Below are positions 1-8,137 of a stretch of 64,000 bases of DNA, piece after piece (position 1 is the first letter of the stretch; every line of letters begins with the position of its first letter). Source of the DNA: Paraphysomonas bandaiensis (Eukaryota > Chrysophyceae); contig CBFFRP010000407.1 in assembly GCA_965644295.1 (NCBI GenBank), positions 62,001 to 126,000 of the forward strand, read 5' to 3'. A program made the position numbers and the translations under genes. The notes under the pieces were generated by a model. That model was not told where the DNA came from. It ran no database searches and worked only from the letters and a program-made list of their open reading frames with translations.

Positions 1-717
1 ACAACTCTTCCTAATTTTAAACCGGATGCCATACGGTCTCGTTATGAATCGCAGCTTATAGCGCAAATACCGTCGTCTCAATATGCCTTCCAGTGGGAAA
101 CACGAGGAAACCGATCAGTGCTTGGCACTTTGATTTCTCTCCTGAAACGGTATAAACTTGATAGTCAGAAGCTTTTCCTACCAACTGCTTCGTGTCCTGA
201 CTTCGTAGTTCTGGGGTATGCTGGGAGGAAAGGCCCAAAGTCTGGTCCCACTACTCTCGGTTCCACAGCAGATTTAGCTCTAAGATCTCTCACTGTACCA
301 TGTATAATAGCCAAGAAACCAGCTCAAGACGGACCACGGAAGTATATAATGGCTGTTAATCGGTCACCTGAGTCCGAAACTGGCTTGGATGTCCTGATGC
401 GACTGATTTACCCTCGAGACTCACTCATCTGTGTACATGTGACCAGAAGACATGAGAACGATACGGACGCAACTGAAGAACAAAGAGTAAAGCAATATTA
501 TGAAACACAACTTACCCGTTTTGCACCACTAGATAGTCAGTTTATTACGCTAGATGTTCCGCTAGGAGAAAACTCGAAAGATGTACTCGTCGAATATGTG
601 AATAACCTTGACCCTGATTACTTTGCAATTGCACCCAGAGCGAAACCAAGTTTATCCAGTATGACGGAGTTTCTCATCAAAAATATTCGCACGTCTTTAA
701 TACTATGCAAAGCGTGA
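1..717 (+). CDS. Tandem universal stress protein (USP)-like protein, 3' part
   Basis: The reading frame is open from the window edge to the TGA at 715-717, so the 5' end lies outside. Two USP-type alpha/beta units are visible. The end of the first carries the nucleotide-binding pattern G-x2-G-x9-G-S/T (roughly residues 72-90 of the visible part), followed by a VPCII strand. A second unit starts with the strand KYIMAVNRS and ends with a strand like SLILCKA, but lacks an obvious G-x2-G-x9-GS loop. USP domains bind ATP or act as small stress-response modules; a cytosolic role is inferred. The second domain may therefore be a non-binding partner of the first. No intron is seen in the visible part. 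The family call is fairly confident; substrate and function are unknown. Confidence 0.7.
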   Translation, partial: TTLPNFKPDAIRSRYESQLIAQIPSSQYAFQWETRGNRSVLGTLISLLKRYKLDSQKLFLPTASCPDFVVLGYAGRKGPKSGPTTLGSTADLALRSLTVPCIIAKKPAQDGPRKYIMAVNRSPESETGLDVLMRLIYPRDSLICVHVTRRHENDTDATEEQRVKQYYETQLTRFAPLDSQFITLDVPLGENSKDVLVEYVNNLDPDYFAIAPRAKPSLSSMTEFLIKNIRTSLILCKA

Positions 718-1004
718 ACAATAGGTACATATTTGTCGTTGAATGTGAGGATTTATTTTATGTTATAAGAACACATGATAATTCGAAATTCGAAATCTCC
801 TTCCTTATCCCTAGAGAATATATGCATATGCCTTTGTGAAAAATTTACTATCGGTCGCAGTTTATGTGGAGATTATAGAATTTTAAGTTTTAGTGAATAA
901 GATGAATAATGACAAATAATACATATCTGTTCAACTTGCCTATTATTGTTAGAGCCCCACTCCGAGAGCGCGCCCTACTAGTAAAGTGCTAGTGTTGATT
1001 TTGA

Positions 1005-1292
1005 TCAAATCATGGTATATTTTTTGTGTGGTGCCAAGCAAATTCCCGCTGGATCTACACAATACTTGCAACTTGCATAGCCTACCGTTGTACTGAATAT
1101 GTGCTTGGTCGATCGATACTGGGTGTCAAGCTGTCGTCGTGACTTCTTGGTAGCTCTGTGGCTATCAAATGCAGCAGCAGCGTTTCTTACTTTTGCCGCT
1201 TCGACGGCCCTATCCAGTGATTCAGCTCTTCTACATTCATTCGAAATCTCGCTCTCACTTGACGATTTGTAATATTGAACATAAATAGCGTT
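1005..1292 (-). CDS. Probable 3' terminal exon of an unrecognised gene
   Basis: A minus-strand frame runs 96 codons from a possible splice acceptor (AACAAAG, exon starting at 1292) to a TGA at 1005-1007. Its composition is protein-like: an acidic/serine start, then an alanine- and arginine-rich helical stretch (VEAAKVRNAAAAF), a basic segment and a Cys-containing tail (CKYCVDPAGICL). It has no Met start, so it would be an internal or terminal exon. An in-frame donor-like GTAGGC follows the codons for IFSTT, so the exon could end earlier. It overlaps no other gene and lies tail-to-tail with the USP gene. I do not recognise the family, and the upstream exons are not visible; repeat R1 and Copia-1 lie on that side, so the gene may be broken. 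Confidence 0.35.
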   Translation of the reverse strand, partial: NAIYVQYYKSSSESEISNECRRAESLDRAVEAAKVRNAAAAFDSHRATKKSRRQLDTQYRSTKHIFSTTVGYASCKYCVDPAGICLAPHKKYTMI

Positions 1293-1726
1293 CTTTGTTG
1301 CAGCAGGTAGTTATCATAATTGTTCAATATTATAATATATAGTAGATGAGTTATGTGAATGTGAAGAGTCGTTTATGATAATTTATTTATCAAGTATATT
1401 TTCTCAGAGACACTATTATGAGCAATATATTATATAAATACAATAGTGCAATATATTGCGAGGCCAAATTTTGCTAAAATAATAATCAATATATTGTAGC
1501 AAGAGTGCAATAAATAATTCCAATATACTGCAATCCAATATAATATTTTTAACTGGCTCTGCTGGTAGCCATTCCTTGCTAGAATCTGTACAAAGTACGT
1601 ACATAAGTCTTGCTTTATTATCGAAAATCCCGCGTAATCATTATGAAGTCAAACACGGATGCGGCTGCAGGGTGGTTCTCACAGAATCTGCGGGGATCAA
1701 TATTATTAGCCAATTGTAGTATAGTA
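1293..1726. other. AT-rich stretch, no gene seen
   Basis: This stretch is AT-rich with runs of ATAT and TATTG. The short open frames have no protein-like composition. It may contain upstream sequence of the minus-strand exon at 1005-1292, but no convincing exon was found. Confidence 0.4.
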
Positions 1727-2149
1727 AATGTCTGATTATTAGCAATAGGCGTGTAAGAGTCGACACTAATTTAGTAGTTTGCAATTACCTAACTTGTGCT
1801 TAACTCTGATTTCCTACTATTCAACGCTACAAAATCTGCTTGTGCGTTACCGCTAGAACCAAGGCGCAACCGCTTTTGCTCTATCTGAGCGAACGCAGTG
1901 AGTAAGCAGAATGTTGATATACCTGACATCTGCTAACTTCAGGGTTGTTGAGTTCTTAAGGTGACTACCCCGGATGCTTGTGACTTTAGCAGGCAGTCCA
2001 ATACCCCGGGTGTTCTTGAGATGGGTCCCGGATGTCTGTTTGTTTGTGAAGGCCCAAAAACGTCTACTACACAAGTGACACTAATTAGTGTCCCTTGTAC
2101 CGCACAAGCATTTGGCTATGAGTGTGGGCAGAGCAATATCTGCTGAATA
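1727..2149 (+). repeat. Dispersed repeat R1, copy A, left part
   Basis: It begins near the words TTATTAGCAATAGGCG and contains further words (CTTGTG..CGCAAGC-like stem, AAGGTGCAACC, GGCCCAAAAACGTCTAC, AAGTGACAC..TTAGTGTCCCTTGTACC). These recur in the same order at 29903-30150 and 63177-63650, and partly at 62191-62275. This copy is interrupted by Copia-1 and resumes at 7640. I see no coding frame shared between copies, so it looks non-autonomous. The class is unknown. Confidence 0.75.
2145..2149. repeat. Target-site duplication of Copia-1 (GAATA), left
   Basis: GAATA directly precedes the LTR start TGTTGG at 2150. The same five bases follow the second LTR at 7635-7639. Five-bp duplications are typical of copia integration. 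Confidence 0.9.
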
Positions 2150-2469
2150 TGTTGGAATACGTATGGTTCTCTAAGATAGTACTGTAGAATACGTTAAATA
2201 CAATGTGAAAAACAGTAATACGTAGTCAATAGTCAAAGGTGCTATATAGCTATAACTGTGAAACTGAAGTATTATATCATGACGATTCAAGATACGGAAG
2301 TTGAGCAGTGGTTGACATGAACGAAATAATTTATCATGTTGTTGACATGTGTTACATGACAACACACACAATTGTGTATACAATCATAATAAAGTAATCT
2401 ATCTAGTTTGACTAACTTAAACTTCTCTTACAACGATCTTAATCATCTGAAAATGGTCATTAGTCAACA
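2150..2469 (+). repeat. Copia-1 5' LTR
   Basis: 320 bp, starting TGTTGGAATACG and ending GTCAACA. It is duplicated at 7315-7634 with no difference seen by eye. An AATAAAG near 2389-2395 could serve as a polyadenylation signal. The U3/R/U5 borders cannot be placed from sequence alone. Confidence 0.95.
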
Positions 2470-5400
2470 TGGTAGCGAATGCGGAGGAGAGAAGGAGGAT
2501 AGAGCTGATGTTCCATGGTTCGACGAGAGCAACGTTGAACAATGGATCGAAGACTTTGAGACGTTCCTTATGAGAAAGGAGCAGAGTGAGGTGGCTCTAG
2601 AAAGGCCACCAGAGGAAGAGGATTTCGGAATTCAACCCCTGAATAGTCTTGAGACCAAGTCCTACAAAGAAGCGGTGGACAAGTATTGGAAGGCGAATGC
2701 AATTGCTTACTCATACTGCAGAGAGGCGGTGAAGCGATCTCCGAAGGCGCTGCAGAAGTTTCATCTGAAGCACAAGGAGTTCAAGGCAGCTGAAGGAAGA
2801 GTTAATAAGTTCAGCGCCAGAGAGATGGTTAGCACTCTTAAATCGTGTTTTGAAGGGGGAACACAAAACAAGATTAGTGCTCTGCTTGCTCAGTTTGGAT
2901 CATTCGAGATGAAGCCAGGGGAGACCGCGAAAGAGTATATGTACTGCGTTTTGAGCTGCTTCTTCGTGAACTTCAGGCGCATAACCAAACGGTAACGGAA
3001 GAATCAAAAATTAGTAGGCTGAAGGAGGGAATTATCAGTGATGAATATGACGGTTTGAATTATGCCCTGTATTTAATGCCCGATGATGTACCATATGAAT
3101 TGCTATCCAAACGTATCGAACTGTTCGACGACACCAAGTATGGGAGGAAAATCATAGAGAAGAAGCGCAAGAGCACGGAGGAGCTGAATCATATTGAAAA
3201 GCCTCGAAAGAAAGAGAGAGTATCTACAAAGAGGAAGTGCACTTATTGCTCGAAGAAAGGTATAATACACAATCATAATACAGAACAATGTAGGAAGAAA
3301 AAGGGGGAAACGAAGGGACAAAGACCGGGCAGTAAGGAATATACAGGATGCAGAGTATGCAAATCCAAAAACCATCGCGCGAACGAATGTCCCCGAAATT
3401 CGACTGGAAAGACCAAGAAACCCCAGAAATCTGGGAAGGTTTTCACATTCGAGAATATCCGCAGAGGAGGAACCGAGTCTGACTCTGAGTCCGAAGCGAA
3501 TATGCTTTATGACTGCGCTGTTGATATATATGATAAAAGTGACACATGTTGTATGATTGGTACTGCTGAACACTATACATACATAGATACATGCTGTTCA
3601 TCATCAATGTTCTTAATGAATGATGTGACCATGCTTGACACTCATATGAATACATCAAAGGTGATAAACGGATCTAAGAAGGGATCAGAGATTCATATCA
3701 CAAGTGTGGGTTCCCGTGGAGCATGGAGAGACATAGAAATTTCAGATCAGATCAATCGATGCCTGTGCTCCGGACGTAAGCTGAACGAAATGGGCTATAG
3801 ATTCACGGTTTGGTATGGCATCCAAATTTATGACTGTAATACCGGTGAGCTGGTACTGGAGGGACCCATGAAGAATGGAATGACTGCAGTTCCAACTCAG
3901 CAGCTGTTGGAGCTTCCAGATGTGTCTACACCGAGTAATTGTGAAGTAAATCTTAGCGATAGGACTGGTGAAGACGAGCTGGAACTGCTGCATAGGAGAA
4001 TGGGCCATTTCAACAAAGGGGCTCTAACGGAGGCACATAGAAGGATGTTGTTCACTGGCTCAAATCTGCAGAGGAAGCACCTATCGAAGACTGCATTAAA
4101 AAAATCTTGTCTCTGTAGCATATGTGCCAGATCAAAGATTACGAGAGTTTCGTTTCACACAAAGGAGGATACGGATGTCAAGCCGGACATATCGGCTGAT
4201 GTGCAAGTATTTCTGAATACTCCCGCTCGAGGTGATGAGCGCTACGTGATCAAACTAACTCATCACCCGAGTAGGATGTTCTGGGTAAAAGGCGTAAACC
4301 AGCGTACTAAAGAAGAAGTGATTCAGTTTTTTAGAGAGGTGTTCGAAGGAGAGATTAGGCAATATAAGCTGAGAGTGGACCACTACCACGCTGATGGAGC
4401 TGGAGAACTCATAAATCAAGAACTTAGGAGCTATTTGAGATCACAAGGCTGCTACAAACATACTTGGTCTTCAACAGATAGTCCGGAAATGAATGCAGTA
4501 GAGGAGCGAAAATTCAGGACTGCATCAGAGATGGCGTTGGCGATGTTGTTGCAGTCAGGCCTACCGGTTCCATTCTGGTTAGACGCGTATCATGCTGCTC
4601 GCTATACACTGATCAGACTCCCTACAAGGACGGACAGAGGATACATGTCCCCATATGAGTATGTCACGGGTCAGCCACCCAGTTTGAAATATTTTAGAGT
4701 ATGGGGGTGCAAAACTTATATATATTGACACCTAAGGCGGACAGGCGAAAGGACTGGGACGATAAATCAAAGATTGGATACCTAGTGGGATATTCGGAAG
4801 ATAAAGTTGGATACCAGGTGTATCTCCCAGCAACCGATAAGGTAATTACGTGTGTACACATACTCACAGATGAGAGTATACCTTCCCGCACCGAAGAATA
4901 TTACGCAGAAATCGACGCTCTCCGAGTACGAACAGCACCTAGACCAAAGACGGTGAATGATTATCAGCATCTCGTGAAGACTTTTCACATAGACGATGAA
5001 GACGGGCTGTTGTACAAGACCACCAGAGTGGTAGAAAGAAAGGGTGTCATTGTTGGTTATCGGTCACTTGTAACTGCGGGGAGAACCCACATTGAGCAGA
5101 AGGTACCCATACATATAGAAGATGTTCAGGTAATGACAAGGAATACGCCTGGATACACGGGATATACGGGAACGAGGGACGCCTCTAGTACCACTGATGG
5201 ACGGAGTACGTCCACTATCCCAGCGCCTGAGAGCCATCAGGAGCAGCTAGTTAACCATGGTATTATTCAGGGAGCACCTGATGAAGATATGACTCAAGGA
5301 GTACTTGATGAAGATGCAGCTCAGGGAGTACCTGAATATACTGATACTATAAATTCTAACAGTACTAATACCCTACAGAGAGTATCTAAAAGGGATGCAG

Positions 5401-7148
5401 AGAAACGTAAGCGTTTACGGAGGAGGCTAGCTAATGCTTCAGTGTTAGGAGAAATTAACATGATAGAGGTAATGGATGCCGATGTAAATGTCATGGATTC
5501 AGAGGAGAGTACTGAGAATAAACACGTCCATGAACCGAACAGTTTTCTAGAGGCGGAGAGGTCCCCTCAAGCGGACGAATGGAGAACAGCCAGACGAATA
5601 GAGAAGAAAGCTCTTTTACGAAGAGGCGTTTTGAAGATAGTACGTCGACCATCTGGGGTCAAATTAATCAGATGTAAGTATGTTCACAAACTCAAGCGTG
5701 ACATACTAGGCAACATACAGAAGTATAAAGCTCGACTAGTCGCACTAGGAAATCTTCAGGAGAAAACTGAGGAGGAGCCATCTACATTTGCACCGGTCGT
5801 AAAAGGGATAACTATCAGGCTCGTGATTGCAATTGCTTTTATGTTCCATATGCATGTACACCAGCTTGATGTCAGTTCTGCATTTTGTTATGCAAATTTA
5901 GATGAAGATGTCTACATGTACCCACCTCCAGATGAGGAGCTCAGCAATGGATGGTGCTTTAAACTCATCAAAGCACTATATGGTTTACGAGCCTCACCGC
6001 GTCAGTGGAATCGCCACATCGATAAATTCATAAAGTCAATGCAGTTTAGATCATGCGTGTTAGATACCTGCTTATATTATCGTTGGCACCAAGGCAAACT
6101 TACGTTATTACTCCTGTATGTAGATGACATCATTATCGCATCTGTGGATTTTGAATTCCTTGTTTTTGTCAAGAACAAGTTCTGCCAAACGTTTGAAATG
6201 AGGGACATGGGAGAGTGCCAAAGTTTCCTAAATATTCGAATCACGAGAGGCGAAGACTGGTTCAAACTAGATCAATCGAAGTATGCGGAGAAAGTGATTC
6301 AGAAATTCAACCATGTCATGGGAAACAGTAGAAAGAATAAGGAAGCTCCGTTGCCATCAAATGCACAAGAACTACTAGCTGCAGAACGGGAACTTACATC
6401 AGAACAGGAGGAATGGGTCTCAAAATTTCCGTATCGTAGTATTATTGGAGCAATCCTGTATCTCGCACTCCACACAAGACCAGATCTCGCCTATGCAATC
6501 GGACTACTATCGAGATACAGCAGTAATCCTACATACGCATCGTGTCGTTTAGCTATTCATTTATTGAAATATTTGAGAGGCACCACCAGCAAAGGAATCA
6601 AATTCAGTGGGAGTAAGTTTGATTTACATGTATTTAGTGATGCGGACTGGGCAGGTGATATACTAACGAGACGTTCAACTACCGGTTATATTGTATTCTT
6701 ATGTGCTGGAGCAATCGCATGGCAGTCCAAACTGCAGACTACAGTTGCAACTTCCAGTATGGAGTCCGAGTATATGGCAGAATATGCGGCCATGCAAGAA
6801 CTGGTGTGGCTACGGGGGGTGTTACGAGAGCTAGGACTCGCATTGACGAAGCCAACCCCATTCTTCATGGACAGCAAGAGTGCAAAAGATCTGTCAGAAA
6901 ATCCAGTCTACCACAAAAGATCAAAACATATTCAGATAAAGTACCACTGGGTTCGGGAACACGTAAATGGAAAGTTTCCTACAGCCAGATTGATTCATGT
7001 ATCGACTAAGGATATGGCGGCCGACATATTTACAAAAGCGTTATCTACAAAGCTCTTTAAACTCCATGAAGAAACTATCACAGGGGAAAAGAGGAGCATT
7101 TCAAATGAAGTTGAGAAGAATCAGAAGAAGCGGTTCAAGAAAGGTTAA
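2453..7148 (+). pseudogene. Copia-1 gag-pol polyprotein, frameshifted
   Basis: The coding region lies in three frames: about 2453-2940 (Gag), 2941-4728 (end of Gag, zinc knuckles, protease, integrase) and 4701-7148 (end of integrase, RT, RNase H). Visible marks are CCHC boxes near 3238-3294 and 3349-3393, a protease DTC near 3590, the integrase HHCC region and the DDE core with AVEERKFRT, the RT box YVDD at 6117-6128, and the RNase H DADWAGD near 6640. The first shift lies near 2933-2945 and the second near 4709-4722. Both are equivalent to two extra bases in a TATA-type run. A possible third, within the GAGAG run near 2484-2496, would put Gag in frame with the ATG at 2469. The related element at 31-35.6 kb is intact and supports where the frames should join. 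Programmed frameshifting is unlikely, since one break is within integrase. Confidence 0.85.
2470..2483 (+). promoter_or_regulatory. Copia-1 primer-binding site
   Basis: TGGTAGCGAATGCG follows the LTR directly. TGGTA(G/T)C is the usual copia site matching the 3' end of initiator tRNA-Met. The second element has nearly the same sequence at this position (TGGTAGCGGATGG), supporting a common primer. Confidence 0.7.
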
Positions 7149-7305
7149 GGGTGTGTTTTTAGTGGGTAAGAATCCCACATAACTGTGTTACAGCGAAGTG
7201 TGATGTTCACAGTATCTTTATGAAGATTTTCACATCCGTTTTATCCTAAGATGACTAGATGATATATATAGCTGCAGTATAACGACGATTACTCGTTTCT
7301 ACATT

Positions 7306-7314
7306 GAGGAGGAG
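7306..7314 (+). promoter_or_regulatory. Copia-1 polypurine tract
   Basis: GAGGAGGAG directly precedes the 3' LTR (TGTTGG at 7315), the usual position of the plus-strand primer. The second element has GAGTGGGAG at the same place. Confidence 0.8.
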
Positions 7315-7634
7315 TGTTGGAATACGTATGGTTCTCTAAGATAGTACTGTAGAATACGTTAAATACAATGTGAAAAACAGTAATACGTAGTCAATAGTCA
7401 AAGGTGCTATATAGCTATAACTGTGAAACTGAAGTATTATATCATGACGATTCAAGATACGGAAGTTGAGCAGTGGTTGACATGAACGAAATAATTTATC
7501 ATGTTGTTGACATGTGTTACATGACAACACACACAATTGTGTATACAATCATAATAAAGTAATCTATCTAGTTTGACTAACTTAAACTTCTCTTACAACG
7601 ATCTTAATCATCTGAAAATGGTCATTAGTCAACA
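7315..7634 (+). repeat. Copia-1 3' LTR
   Basis: 320 bp, the same sequence as 2150-2469 by eye. It is followed by the second GAATA target copy at 7635-7639, after which repeat R1 resumes. Confidence 0.95.
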
Positions 7635-7745
7635 GAATATATATGCGGCTCACGTTAGTTTCCCGGAGAAATATCTCCGGTAACTATCCCCCAGAACACT
7701 ACTAAAAGGTGCGAGTCCACTCTGCTTAGGGAGCCAATGGTGAAC
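7635..7745 (+). repeat. Dispersed repeat R1, copy A, right part (after target duplication)
   Basis: It starts with the GAATA duplication at 7635-7639, then GCGGCTCACGTTAGTTTCCC, a perfect palindrome at 7663-7680 (stem CCGGAGA/TCTCCGG, loop AATA), CCCCCAGAACA and AAAAGGTGCGAGTCC. The same succession follows the R1 body near 63553-63640 and appears inverted at 63922-64000. Joining left and right parts across Copia-1 restores the order seen in the uninterrupted copy. Confidence 0.75.
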
Positions 7746-8137
7746 GGTGGGTGACTGCATAGAATCAGCGCAAAATCTTGGTGTTATATATGGTGTACCA
7801 TCGAGCCTACACTGTGGCCACACTCCCAGAATTGGACAGTTAGTGCATCATACATAGGGGATGGGGGGTGTTATGACAGATGAAACCACAGCACGTGATG
7901 CTTGATAGATAGTTAGTTGAGATATGTTGTAATGAGAGATATACTTCGCGTTAGTTAAAGATTACTAATTGAACACCACATAGTTCAATTCAAAATTGTT
8001 ACACAAATCAAGCTACTATACATTTCTTTTTATATTACACAGTACATGTAAGGATTTTTATACATACCTAACATACATTCTTTCTCAACAGGAGATGCTA
8101 CTAAATCATAATGTATCAACACCAAAAACAGCAGAAC
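7746..8137. other. Region downstream of the TIR-SAM gene; possible small terminal exons
   Basis: No clear gene. On the minus strand, a 33-nt stretch at about 8066-8098 is flanked by AG and GTATGT and would continue the frame of the TIR-SAM gene if the donor overlapping its stop codon is used. The evidence is weak. The rest is AT-rich. Confidence 0.3.

Larger units (their letters stand above)
2150..7634 (+). mobile_element. Copia-1, Ty1/copia LTR retrotransposon inserted in repeat R1
   Basis: This 5,485-bp element has two 320-bp LTRs (2150-2469 and 7315-7634) that I find identical by eye, with TGTTG...CAACA ends and a GAATA target duplication. The internal order is Gag with two zinc knuckles, aspartic protease, integrase, reverse transcriptase, RNase H. 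Integrase before RT defines the copia superfamily. Primer-binding and polypurine tracts are present. The matching LTRs imply a very recent insertion, yet the gag-pol frame is broken at least twice. It sits inside repeat R1, so it is younger than that copy. Mobilisation of a defective copy by proteins supplied in trans, or assembly errors in dinucleotide runs, are both possible. Confidence 0.95.

Noticed and set aside
2150-2469. Small minus-strand frames shared by the two Copia-1 LTRs (about 2171-2383 and 7336-7548)
   Set aside because: The identical 70-residue frames only reflect the LTR duplication. There is no known LTR antisense gene of this kind.
2930-2950. Programmed ribosomal frameshift between gag and pol of Copia-1
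   Set aside because: The homologous Copia-2 uses one frame, no slippery heptamer is evident, and a second break of the same kind lies inside integrase, so damage is simpler.
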